Positions 33,653 to 41,753 of a stretch of DNA of 52,528 nucleotides are shown piece after piece (position 1 is the first letter of the stretch; each line of letters starts with the position of its first letter). The notes beneath the pieces were generated by a model. The model was not told the DNA's origin and ran no database searches. It saw only the letters and a program-made list of their open reading frames with translations. Made by a program: the position numbers and the translations under genes. Source of the stretch: Candidatus Wallbacteria bacterium (GTDB lineage Bacteria > Muiribacteriota > UBA6191 > JACPRK01); assembly GCA_016213845.1 (NCBI GenBank), contig JACQZN010000009.1:1-52528 (forward strand), read 5' to 3'.

Positions 33653-33661
33653 TGCTATAGT
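33653..33661 (+). promoter_or_regulatory. Candidate extended -10 promoter for dnaN
   Basis: TGC then TATAGT immediately after the recR stop, without a good -35 at the right distance. Predicted start ~33668, about 38 bases before the dnaN ATG. Confidence 0.4.
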
Positions 33662-33705
33662 TGCTCGACCCGGCGCCCTCCGCGCCGGGGCCGACCCCGA
33701 ATCCG

Positions 33706-34812
33706 ATGCGTTTCTCCTGCCACAAGGCCGAGCTGCTGCAAGCCGTCCAGATCGCCACGCGCGTGCTCCCGTCCCAGACCTCCGAGCCGCTCTTCCTGAA
33801 CCTGCTGCTGACGGCCGAGTCGGGAACGCTCTCCGTCTACGCCACGCAGCACCAGGTGAGCCTGCGGCGCCAGATGCCAATCGAGATGGGAGAAGCCGGA
33901 AAGGTGAGTCTCCCGGGCGCGCTGCTCTCCGACATCCTCCAACAAGTCCAGACCTCCCGGTCCGAAGGAGTCGATTTCTCCGTCGACTCCGAACGCCGGA
34001 TCAAGATCACCAGCGAGGGCGCTCACTACCGCCTGGCCGGCATCGATCCGGAGGGCTTTCCCGAGCTCAAGGAGCCCGGCGCCGACAAGTCCCTGGTGGT
34101 CCCGGGCGCGCTGCTCCGGGACCTCATCAAGCGAGTGGTCGTGGTCAACTCGGCAGCCGGCGGCGCCAGCTACGACGAGGTGCTCTTCGAGGTCCGGGAC
34201 GCCACGCTCGCGCTGGTCGCCACCGACAGCGTCCGGCTCGCCGCGGCGCGTCACGCCGTGGCCGCCGGCTCGCCCGACGTCGACGTGCGCCTGCCGCTCG
34301 TCACGCTCGCCGAGCTGGGCAAGATCCTGCCGGGCGAAGGCGACGTGCAGGTCAACTTCGGCTCCCACCAGGTGAGCTTCAGCTTCGCACAGACCGTCTA
34401 CGTGGCGCGCACATCGGACAAGTCCTTCCCCAACTACCGCTCGATCCTCCCGAAAGACCACCCGCGGTTCGCCACAGTCGATGCGCGCGCTCTCGGCGAC
34501 GCACTCAAGGGAGTCGCGCCGCTTGCCCGCGTCAACAAGCACCGTGTACGCCTCCACGTCGAAAGCAACCGCCTGCGCATCACCTCGACCTCCCAGGAGG
34601 TCGGCGGCGAGGCCGAGCGGCTCGTTGACGCCGAGGTGAAGGGCGACCCGATCGAGCTCTCGTTCAACTCCCGGTACATCCTCGACTTCCTGGGAGTCTG
34701 CGATTCCGAAAAGGTGAAGCTGGGCGTGACAGCCGGCAGCCTGCCGGCAACGTTTCGGCCTGAGGGGGCGGACAACGACTACGTCTACCTGCTGATGCCC
34801 ATAAACCTATGA
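33706..34812 (+). CDS. dnaN: DNA polymerase III subunit beta (sliding clamp)
   Basis: Ring clamp that holds DNA polymerases on the template, 368 residues, three repeated domains. Seen: N-terminal MRFSCHKAELLQAVQIATRV, middle blocks RRIKITSEGAHYRLAGID and VATDSVRLAAARHAV, and a C-terminal YVYLLMPINL typical of the family's final strand. Start ATG 33706 gives family length; the frame is open upstream. It follows recR rather than dnaA or recF, unlike the classical origin region, and may have its own promoter just after recR. Confidence 0.93.
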   Translation: MRFSCHKAELLQAVQIATRVLPSQTSEPLFLNLLLTAESGTLSVYATQHQVSLRRQMPIEMGEAGKVSLPGALLSDILQQVQTSRSEGVDFSVDSERRIKITSEGAHYRLAGIDPEGFPELKEPGADKSLVVPGALLRDLIKRVVVVNSAAGGASYDEVLFEVRDATLALVATDSVRLAAARHAVAAGSPDVDVRLPLVTLAELGKILPGEGDVQVNFGSHQVSFSFAQTVYVARTSDKSFPNYRSILPKDHPRFATVDARALGDALKGVAPLARVNKHRVRLHVESNRLRITSTSQEVGGEAERLVDAEVKGDPIELSFNSRYILDFLGVCDSEKVKLGVTAGSLPATFRPEGADNDYVYLLMPINL

Positions 34813-34821
34813 CGAGCACGC

Positions 34822-34879
34822 GGCGGCCGGATCGATGGCTCCTGGTCGGGATGAAAACCCATCCCGGGCTGCGGCCGCC
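34822..34879. other. Nested hairpin between dnaN and the HEAT/zinc-ribbon gene
   Basis: Outer 8-base perfect arms GGCGGCCG (34822-34829) and CGGCCGCC (34872-34879), inner 7-base arms CGGGATG and CATCCCG (34847-34853 and 34860-34866) with an AAAACC loop. Could cap the dnaN transcript or structure the leader of the next gene; no T-tract, so not a standard terminator. Confidence 0.35.
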
Positions 34880-34914
34880 TGTGTCTCCCTCTCCTACGAA
34901 GGGGGCCTCGCATC

Positions 34915-36234
34915 GTGCCCAAGAAGTCCTCTGATAATCTCGAAACCCTCCTGAAAAGCAGCAACCCCGACGTGCGCCGCAAGGCGGTCGCCGACCTGGC
35001 GAAGTCGACCGACGCCAACGCCATGGAACTGCTGGTTCGCGGGCTGGGCGACGACAACGAAAACGTCGTCCAGGGCGCAATGAAGGCGCTCACCGAGCGG
35101 GGCGACAAGGCCATCCCCGCGCTCATCACGGCGTTGAAGAACCGCTCGTGGACCGTGCGCAAGAACGCCTCGAAGGTCCTGGTCCGGCTCGGAGAGAAGT
35201 CTCTCGAGTCGATCGTCAAGGCGATGTACAGCGACGACGACGACGTCCAGTTCTGGGCCGGCGAGGTGCTGAGCGAGTTCGGCGAGAGCGCCATCGACCA
35301 CTTCGTCGACATCTTGAAGAGCGGCTCCCAGGCCAGCCGCATCTGCGCCATCAACGCTCTGGGCAAGACCGGCAGCCCCCGCGCCGTTACCCCCCTCATC
35401 CAGATGCTCTCCAGCGACGCCTGGTCGGTCCGAAAGGCCGCCGCCGAGGCGCTCTGGGAAGTCGGGCAGCCCGCCGTCGACCCTCTCATCGAGGCGCTTT
35501 GCAGCAAGAACCCCGACCTCGAGTTCTGGTCGATCCAGGTCCTGGGCGAGATCGGCGACCCGGCGGCCGTGCCCGCGCTGATCCAGAAGGTCGCCTCCAC
35601 GGACCTCACCGAAGAGAAACGAATCAGCATCATCAAGGCACTGGGCGAGATCGAGGACCCGCAAGCGATCTCGGCGCTCATCGGCGAGCTGGGCCACTCG
35701 AGCTGGTTCGTGCGGCGCGCCGCCGGCGAAGCGCTCTGGCAGATCGGCCCGGCCGCCATCGGCGACCTCGTCAAGGCGCTCAAGAGCTCCAACGTCGACG
35801 TGCGCTACTGGGCCAGCAAGGTCCTGGGCGAGATGCAGGCCAAGGAAGCCGTCGCCCCACTCATCGAGCTCCTGGAGGACCGCGAATGGTCCATCCGCTC
35901 GGGTGTCGCCTACGCGCTGGGTGAGATCGGCGACGAGAAGGCAGCCGAGGCTCTGCTGAAGCACTTGGAAGACCCCAACGAGATCGTCCGCAAGAACATC
36001 GTCATCGCACTCGGGCAGATTGGTGACGCCAAGGCGATCAAGAGCTCGGAAGCCGCCCTCGACGACGAGAGCGACTGGGTGCGCCGCTACGCCGCAGAGA
36101 CACTCGAGAAGATCAAGGACAAACGGGTGGACTCCGAGCTCGCCGTGAAGCGCAAGTGCGGCAGCTGTTTCCAGCCGATGGAGGACGACTGGAAGTTCTG
36201 CCCCTCCTGCGGCAAGTCCTCCCATCGGAAGTGA
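34915..36234 (+). CDS. HEAT-repeat protein with C-terminal zinc ribbon
   Basis: A 439-residue soluble protein: about twelve HEAT repeats arranged as ordered triplets, each with a W-x-VRK unit (WSVRKAAAEALWEVG, SWFVRRAAGEALWQIG) followed by an aromatic-Trp unit (VQFWAGEVLSEFG, LEFWSIQVLGEIG, VRYWASKVLGEM). The end, KCGSCFQPMEDDWKFCPSCG, is a four-Cys zinc ribbon of the type found at the end of many regulatory scaffold proteins. Same repeat order as the 939-residue protein at 16450-19269. Start GTG 34915. No partner known; position between dnaN and an STN protein says little about function. Confidence 0.88.
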   Translation: MPKKSSDNLETLLKSSNPDVRRKAVADLAKSTDANAMELLVRGLGDDNENVVQGAMKALTERGDKAIPALITALKNRSWTVRKNASKVLVRLGEKSLESIVKAMYSDDDDVQFWAGEVLSEFGESAIDHFVDILKSGSQASRICAINALGKTGSPRAVTPLIQMLSSDAWSVRKAAAEALWEVGQPAVDPLIEALCSKNPDLEFWSIQVLGEIGDPAAVPALIQKVASTDLTEEKRISIIKALGEIEDPQAISALIGELGHSSWFVRRAAGEALWQIGPAAIGDLVKALKSSNVDVRYWASKVLGEMQAKEAVAPLIELLEDREWSIRSGVAYALGEIGDEKAAEALLKHLEDPNEIVRKNIVIALGQIGDAKAIKSSEAALDDESDWVRRYAAETLEKIKDKRVDSELAVKRKCGSCFQPMEDDWKFCPSCGKSSHRK

Positions 36235-36239
36235 TCGGC

Positions 36240-36977
36240 ATGGCCGCGGCCTTCTTGCGCCGCGCAATCGGCCAGTGGTCCCGGATGGCTCTGGCGGCCG
36301 GCATCCTGGCGTTGGCGGCCTCTCCGGCCCTGGCGGAGAGCCTTCGCGGTCAGCTCGTCCTGCTCACCAAGGGCGTGCTCAAGGAGACCCCCGACAAGCT
36401 GGTCGACGAGATCTCCGACCACATCCGCGCGCGCGTCCAGGCCGTCAACATCACCAACGTGCTCAAGAGCGCCGACGGTCGCATCATCCTCGAAATCACC
36501 TTCCCCTCTGAACGGAAGCTGGCCTTCGAGAAGATGGTCGCCGAGCTGCCCGCCGTGAACTTCCTCGTCCCCGTCACGGTGGAGGGCTGGAACGTCAAGC
36601 CGACGATTGACCCCGTCGCCGCCCCCGATCCCGACCGGGCCGACGCCCCCCGCCCTGGCGATTTCGACATGACCATCAACGCCAAGCGGGACAGTATCAG
36701 CAGCCTGAATTTCCGCGACGTGCCGCTGAGGGACGTGCTGGCCTACCTGGGGCAGCAGATGAACCTGGAGTACATCTGCCCTGGGGAGCTGGGCCGGCGG
36801 CCGGTCTCGGCGCAGCTCAGGGCCGTGACGCTGCCTCAGTTTCTGGAAGGGCTCAAGCTGGCGCTCGACATCACGATCAAGAAGGTCGGGGGATTCTACG
36901 TGTTCAGCCCGCGTGGCGATGCGCCTGCCGCCGCCAGGAAGCCTGCGGCCGGACGGGGCCCGGAGAGCGCGCGATGA
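36240..36977 (+). CDS. Secreted protein with a secretin/TonB short N-terminal (STN)-like domain
   Basis: A 245-residue protein with a signal peptide (MALAAGILALAASPALAES, after a charged start MAAAFLRRAIGQW). Residues ~30-110 form a mixed alpha/beta region (LVDEISDHIRARVQAVNITN). The C-terminal ~155-225 reads as an STN-like fold: LNFRDVPLRDVLAYLGQQM, VSAQLRAVTLPQFLEGLKLA, LDITIKKVGGFYVFSP. STN domains usually sit at the N-terminus of secretins or TonB receptors, but here nothing follows: the protein stops. It overlaps apt by 4 bases (ATGA). Could be a stand-alone periplasmic adaptor; identification of the STN is by pattern, moderately sure. Confidence 0.7.
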   Translation: MAAAFLRRAIGQWSRMALAAGILALAASPALAESLRGQLVLLTKGVLKETPDKLVDEISDHIRARVQAVNITNVLKSADGRIILEITFPSERKLAFEKMVAELPAVNFLVPVTVEGWNVKPTIDPVAAPDPDRADAPRPGDFDMTINAKRDSISSLNFRDVPLRDVLAYLGQQMNLEYICPGELGRRPVSAQLRAVTLPQFLEGLKLALDITIKKVGGFYVFSPRGDAPAAARKPAAGRGPESAR

Positions 36978-37519
36978 ATGAGAGGAGCCATGACGAAGCC
37001 ATGATCGAGAGAATCTCCAAGGCGGTCCGTGACGTCCCCGGATTCCCGAAACCCGGGATCGTGTTCAAGGACATCACTCCCGTACTGGCAGACCCGGCGC
37101 TCCTCAAGGGGTTGATTGACACGCTGGCCGGTCGCTACGCGTCGCAGAGGATTGACTACGTGGCGGGTATCGAGTCGCGCGGGTTCATCCTGGCGGCGCC
37201 AGTCGCCGCGGCGCTCGCCGCGGGCTTCGTGCCGATCCGGAAGAAGGGGAAGCTGCCGCGCGAGGTCTACCGGGAGGAATTCCAGCTCGAGTACGGGACC
37301 GACGTGATCGAGCTGCACCAGGACGCCTTTCCAGCGAAGAGCCGGGTGCTCTTGCTGGACGACGTGCTGGCAACGGGAGGGACCGCCGCCGCGGCCATCC
37401 GGTTGATCGAACGGGCGGGAGCCCAGGTGGCTGGTGTAGCCTTCATGATCGAGCTGGGGTTCCTGGACGGGCGCTCCAAGCTCGGAGGCAAGGACATCCA
37501 CGCGCTCATCCGCTACTGA
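36974..37519 (+). CDS. apt: Adenine phosphoribosyltransferase
   Basis: Purine salvage: adenine + PRPP to AMP, in the cytoplasm. 181 residues, type I PRTase fold. PRPP loop VLLLDDVLATGGTAAAAIRL, N-terminal IVFKDITPVLADP and the core YVAGIESRGFILAAPVA and GFVPIRKKGKLP are intact. Start ATG overlaps the STN gene by 4 bases; a second Met ten residues on could also serve. Confidence 0.96.
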   Translation: MNERSHDEAMIERISKAVRDVPGFPKPGIVFKDITPVLADPALLKGLIDTLAGRYASQRIDYVAGIESRGFILAAPVAAALAAGFVPIRKKGKLPREVYREEFQLEYGTDVIELHQDAFPAKSRVLLLDDVLATGGTAAAAIRLIERAGAQVAGVAFMIELGFLDGRSKLGGKDIHALIRY

Positions 37520-37529
37520 AGAGGTCGCC

Positions 37530-38471
37530 ATGCCAACGACTCGTCTCGATACGCGGCTCGCCAGCCCCGACTGGGAAACCCGTTTCGTCGCCGTGCGCGA
37601 ACTGGCGGGTCGCAAGGGCAGAAAGATTCTGGATCTCTTGCGGCGAGCGGCGGCCGACCGCCACCAGAGCGTACGCTGCGCTGCGGCCATCTGCCTGGGC
37701 GACGTGCCGGGCAAGGAGTCGATCGACTGCCTGGTGGAGCTGCTGGCCGACCCGGACGAGTGGGTGCGGCTGCGCGCCGCCCAATCGCTGGGCAAGCTGC
37801 GCGCCCCCGAAAGCCTCGACTACCTGGTCCAGCACCTGGAGTCCGAGGAGGACGTGAAGGTGAAGGCGACCATGGTCAAGGCGATCGGCGCCTACGCCGA
37901 CGAGCGCTACCTGCCCGTCCTGATCAACTACCCCACGGACGAGGACCCGCGCGTGCGGGCCAACACCATCGAGAGCCTGGGCAACTTCAAGAGCCGCAAG
38001 GTCCAGCGGCTGGTGAAGGGGTTCGTCAAGGACCCCAACAGCCGTATCCGAGCCAACGCGGCGCGCGTCCTGGCCCTCACCGGCAGCGCCACGGCTGCAC
38101 GGCGCACGTTCAGCGACATGCTCAGGAGCGAGAACCAGTACACACGCTCCTCGGCCGTCTTCGCGTTGGGCGAGCTGCGCCAGGAGGCGTTCCTGCCGAG
38201 CCTGCTCGCGCTCTCGGGTGATGTCTCGTTCGTCGTGCGTCGCAACGTGGTCGACGCGCTCGTCAAGTACGGCGAAGGAGTCCGCCGCCAGGTGGAGGCT
38301 CTTCTGGACGATCGCGATTCGCTCAGAAGAGCCAACGGCTGCCAGGTGCTGGCGCGAATCGGTGATCGCCGCTCGCTGCGCAAACTCATCCCCCTGCTGG
38401 AGGACGCCGACGGCGAGGTGCGCGCCCGCGCGGAGGAAGCCGTCGACCTCATCCGGCGGCGGGGCGAATGA
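37530..38471 (+). CDS. HEAT-repeat protein
   Basis: A 313-residue solenoid of about nine to ten HEAT repeats, cytoplasmic, with SVRCAAAICLGDVP, WVRLRAAQSLGKL, RVRANTIESLGNF (near 140), SRIRANAARVLAL (near 170) and VVRRNVVDALVKYG. The spacing and motif pair match the protein at 26343-27356 closely, suggesting paralogues. Start ATG 37530; the stop overlaps hprK by 4 bases. No catalytic motif; scaffold role inferred. Confidence 0.88.
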   Translation: MPTTRLDTRLASPDWETRFVAVRELAGRKGRKILDLLRRAAADRHQSVRCAAAICLGDVPGKESIDCLVELLADPDEWVRLRAAQSLGKLRAPESLDYLVQHLESEEDVKVKATMVKAIGAYADERYLPVLINYPTDEDPRVRANTIESLGNFKSRKVQRLVKGFVKDPNSRIRANAARVLALTGSATAARRTFSDMLRSENQYTRSSAVFALGELRQEAFLPSLLALSGDVSFVVRRNVVDALVKYGEGVRRQVEALLDDRDSLRRANGCQVLARIGDRRSLRKLIPLLEDADGEVRARAEEAVDLIRRRGE

Positions 38472-39421
38472 ACATCTCCATCAGCGTCGCCGAGCTGGAG
38501 AGCCGCTTCGGGCTGAGGCGCCTGTCGCTGGAGCCCGACATGGAGCGCCGGATCGAGGGCGGCTACGTCGCCTACGCCGGCCTGGCGCTGGCCGGCTGGC
38601 TGGATGACGTGACCGCCAAGCGCGTCGTGCTGCTGGGCGACGCGGATATCGGCTACCTCTCGACCCTGGAGCCCTCCGTGGCGCGAGAGCGGCTGCGCAA
38701 GATCTTCGAGCGCGACATCAGCTGCCTGGTCCTTCACGCGCGTCTTCGCTGCCCCAAGATGCTGGTCGACGAGGCCGACAGGCTCCACATCCCGGTCCTC
38801 GGCTCCAGCCTGCCGAGGATGGCACTGCAGCCGGAGCTCTTGAAGTTCCTGCGGTTCGCCCTGGCCCCGCGCAAGAGCGTCCACGGCGTGATGATGGACG
38901 TCTGCGGCGTCGGCACGCTGGTGCTCGGCAAGAGCGGAATTGGCAAGAGCGAATGCGCGCTGGAGCTGGTCAAACGCGGCCACCGCCTGGTCTGCGACGA
39001 CGTCGTGCTGGTCAAGCGCATCCATGACGACAAGGCTGTTGCAACGGCTGCCGGTCCCGTGCGGTACTACATGGAAATCCGCGGGATCGGGCTGATCCAC
39101 ATCCCGTCTCTTTTTGGCGTGGGGGCGATCACGGACCAGAAAGACGTGGACCTGATCGTGAGACTGGAGGAGCCCGATCCGGAGCGCAACTACGAGCGGC
39201 TGGGGATCGACCAGCCTCTCTACAACCTTCTCGGAGTAAGGATTCCACTGGTAGAAATCCCGGTCATCAAGGGCAAGAACCTCTCGATCCTGGTGGAGGC
39301 TGCGGCGATGAACCAGCACCTGCGGGCTATGGGCATCAACTCTGCCCAGATTTTCAGCGATGAGCTTCACAAACGGTTGGTCACCCCCCCGATGCCGCTC
39401 CTGTTCCAGCGGCCCGGCTAG
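38468..39421 (+). CDS. hprK: HPr kinase/phosphorylase
   Basis: Bifunctional enzyme phosphorylating Ser of HPr and reversing this reaction, 317 residues. N-terminal domain with LHARLRCPKMLVDEADRL, then the P-loop LGKSGIGKSECALELVKRG followed by HRLVCDDVVLVKR, and the signature EIRGIGLIHIPSLFGVGAI. Start overlaps the HEAT gene by 4 bases. Outside Firmicutes, HprK is linked to regulatory, incomplete PTS systems and to cell-wall or organic acid control, so its presence suggests a PTS-like regulatory chain elsewhere; no ptsH or ptsI here. Confidence 0.95.
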   Translation: MNISISVAELESRFGLRRLSLEPDMERRIEGGYVAYAGLALAGWLDDVTAKRVVLLGDADIGYLSTLEPSVARERLRKIFERDISCLVLHARLRCPKMLVDEADRLHIPVLGSSLPRMALQPELLKFLRFALAPRKSVHGVMMDVCGVGTLVLGKSGIGKSECALELVKRGHRLVCDDVVLVKRIHDDKAVATAAGPVRYYMEIRGIGLIHIPSLFGVGAITDQKDVDLIVRLEEPDPERNYERLGIDQPLYNLLGVRIPLVEIPVIKGKNLSILVEAAAMNQHLRAMGINSAQIFSDELHKRLVTPPMPLLFQRPG

Positions 39422-39488
39422 CCCTCGCACCACCCCGCCCAGGCTAGGCCAGGAGCGACCCTGGCCTCGAAAACCAGAACCGCACAAA

Positions 39489-39520
39489 TTCGCGCCTATA
39501 GTAAATAAATATGTCGCGAA
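39489..39520 (+). promoter_or_regulatory. Inverted repeat around an AT-rich promoter-like core before the LptD-like gene
   Basis: TTCGCG (39489-39494) and CGCGAA (39515-39520) flank a 20-base AT-rich core containing TATAGT (39497-39502) and TAAATAAATAT. In otherwise GC-rich surroundings this looks like an operator/-10 site; no good -35 at 17 bases. The LptD-like ATG is 58 bases on. Confidence 0.35.
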
Positions 39521-39577
39521 AACCGATGCCTACCCTGCTCACCGCATCAAATCCAAGCTCGCAATCCAGAGGCACTC

Positions 39578-41734
39578 ATGAGGCGCCAGGGCGTCACCAT
39601 TCTCGCTTGGGCCCTAACGGGCCTCTTCTGCATTTGCGCGAGAATCGACGCCGGGCAGGCTGAGCCGCAGGCGAAGGCGGGGGGGCTGGAGTTGGAAGGC
39701 CGCAGCTCCAGAACTGGGCTGGCCAGCGCCGTGCAAGGGCCTCCAAGAGCAAGTCCAGGCGACGCCGGCGCGGCCCAGCCGGCCACGCCCCAGTCGACGT
39801 CCTCGATGCAGTTCGAGGGCGGGTACCTGGAGTACGACCGGGAGCGCCGGATTGCCATCCTCAAGGACGGCGCACATATCGAGTACCAGGACCTCAAGCT
39901 CTGGGCCGATAACGTGCACGACGATCTCTCGCGCGACCAGATCTACGCGCAGGGGAAGATCGAGCTCTGGCGCGGCAAGGAAAAGTACAGCGGCGACACG
40001 CTCGGCTACAACTACAAGACCCGCCGCGGCACGCTGTCCAAGCTCTCCACCCGGCGAGGCGTGAGCCTGGTCCAGGCCGAGAAGCTGGAGCTCCTGCCCG
40101 AGCGGGTGGTCGGCTACGACGTCTCCACTACCACCTGCGACCACGAAAGGCCCCACTTCCGGATCGAGGCGCGCAAGATGACCATCGTGCCGGGGGACCG
40201 GATGATCCTGGAGCGCGTCCGGTTTCGCGTCAACGAGAGGACCTGGTTCCGGCTGCCCAGGTACGTCGTCAACCTCCGGAGCGGCGAGGCCATGGAGCGC
40301 TTCTTCATCAAACCCGGATACACGGCGGCTCGCGGCTTCACCTTGAAGACCGCTTACCAGTTCTACGGCAACGACCATCTTTATGGGAAGGTGTACTACA
40401 ACCCCTCCCAGTTCGAAGGGACGGACCTGGGCGGACACGTCAACTACAAGGTCAACGAAACGCACCTGGGCGAGTTCGACTTCTCGCGCCACGAATCGAA
40501 CCTGATCCGCCAGAGTGCCAGCCGCTACCAGGTCGCCCACCGTGCCGAGATGCCGTGGGCGACGGCCAATCTGAACCTGCTCCTCACCGACACGACCTTC
40601 GGGGGCCTGGGCACCGACACCGAGATGAACGTCGGCGCCTACGTGACGCGCACGTTCCCCGGCTGGTCGACCCAGCTGTCGATGGAGAAGCGCTACGATC
40701 TGGACGGCGACAGTTACCGCTTCGACCAGATCCAGTTCCTCGAAACCACGCCTAAATTCACGTTCTCCCAGACCGGAAGCACGGGCCTCTTCGGTAGCGG
40801 CGTCGGCCTCTCGATCGACGGCAATGTTGCCCACTACCGAGAGGTCACGGCCACCGACACGACCGCGATGGGGCGCGCCGAGACGAACTTCAATCTCTCG
40901 CTGCCGCCGGTGCGGCTGGGCAACGTGCAGGAGATCAACGCCTCCATCCGCCAGACCGAGGACCTCTACGAGGACGGCAGCGCTCGGCACTTTTTCAGTT
41001 TCCAGGCCAACAGCTTCGAGCGCTACACCGATTCGCTCTCCAGCGGCTTCAACTACGTGTTGCAAGACTCGATGGGCGACCCCTCGCCCTTCTCCAGCTT
41101 CGACGTGCTGCCCCCTCGGATGAACCTGCTGACGGGGTTCCTGCGCTTCGGCGACTACGACCACTTCAGCGCGACGCTCTTCCAGGTCGGGCGCGACTTC
41201 GTCACAGGGCAGTACCAGAACGCCTCCAGCAACTTCGTCTACCACACCCCGCTCGGCGGCGACCGATTCGTCTCGCTCGGGATGACGCCCTTCTACGACC
41301 TCTCGAGCGATCCCTCGAGCCTGGGGTCCCTCAGGCTGGGCAGCGTCTCCACCAACTTCCGCATCGCCGGCGGGGACCGATGGTCACACGCGCTCATCAC
41401 CAACTACGACGTGCTGCAGGACCGAATGCAGTCGGTCGCGGAGCGCAGCGGGTTCTTGCTGAATGACCGCACGCGCTTCGACGTCGACACGAACGTCAGC
41501 CGTAACGTCCTGGGCACTGGCTACGATTTGACGAAGCTCAACCTGGGAATCACGCGCGACTTCCACGACTTCGAGGGACGGCTCAGGTGGAACGCGATCC
41601 AGGAGGAGGTCTTCATCGAGTTCTATCTGAAGTTCGCCTCGACGAAGCGGGTCGGGGTGGGCGTCAACTACGGCGATACTCCGGAGCTGGTGCCGACGTT
41701 CGGACCGGGTGGGCCGGGCGCGTCGATGCCGTGA
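39578..41734 (+). CDS. lptD: LptD-like outer-membrane LPS assembly protein
   Basis: A 718-residue secreted protein: a signal-like start (LAWALTGLFCICARIDAGQA), a low-complexity Pro/Ala stretch to ~residue 65, and an OstA/LptA-like beta-jellyroll (~70-210, with MQFEGGYLEYDRERRIAILK, LKLWADNVHDDLSRDQIYAQ, ERVVGYDVSTTTCDHERPHF). After that comes a long barrel of polar/aromatic strands to the C-terminus. The barrel start (RLPRYVVNLRSGEAMERFFI) and strand pattern match LptD, but the C-terminus lacks a typical terminal-Phe strand and ends GPGGPGASMP, and the protein is shorter than E. coli LptD (784). A divergent LptD or a related OMP with an OstA domain is the best call. Confidence 0.75.
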   Translation: MRRQGVTILAWALTGLFCICARIDAGQAEPQAKAGGLELEGRSSRTGLASAVQGPPRASPGDAGAAQPATPQSTSSMQFEGGYLEYDRERRIAILKDGAHIEYQDLKLWADNVHDDLSRDQIYAQGKIELWRGKEKYSGDTLGYNYKTRRGTLSKLSTRRGVSLVQAEKLELLPERVVGYDVSTTTCDHERPHFRIEARKMTIVPGDRMILERVRFRVNERTWFRLPRYVVNLRSGEAMERFFIKPGYTAARGFTLKTAYQFYGNDHLYGKVYYNPSQFEGTDLGGHVNYKVNETHLGEFDFSRHESNLIRQSASRYQVAHRAEMPWATANLNLLLTDTTFGGLGTDTEMNVGAYVTRTFPGWSTQLSMEKRYDLDGDSYRFDQIQFLETTPKFTFSQTGSTGLFGSGVGLSIDGNVAHYREVTATDTTAMGRAETNFNLSLPPVRLGNVQEINASIRQTEDLYEDGSARHFFSFQANSFERYTDSLSSGFNYVLQDSMGDPSPFSSFDVLPPRMNLLTGFLRFGDYDHFSATLFQVGRDFVTGQYQNASSNFVYHTPLGGDRFVSLGMTPFYDLSSDPSSLGSLRLGSVSTNFRIAGGDRWSHALITNYDVLQDRMQSVAERSGFLLNDRTRFDVDTNVSRNVLGTGYDLTKLNLGITRDFHDFEGRLRWNAIQEEVFIEFYLKFASTKRVGVGVNYGDTPELVPTFGPGGPGASMP

Positions 41735-41753
41735 GCGGTTAGATTGATCGACG

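Noticed and set aside
34894..36267. Minus-strand open frame opposite the HEAT/zinc-ribbon gene
   Set aside because: Composition of a reverse shadow of HEAT repeats; the plus-strand protein has a clean repeat structure and a four-Cys ribbon.
39614..41245. Long minus-strand open frame opposite the LptD-like gene
   Set aside because: Val/Glu-rich shadow with no recognisable domain, while the plus strand carries a signal-like start, an OstA-like domain and barrel strands.
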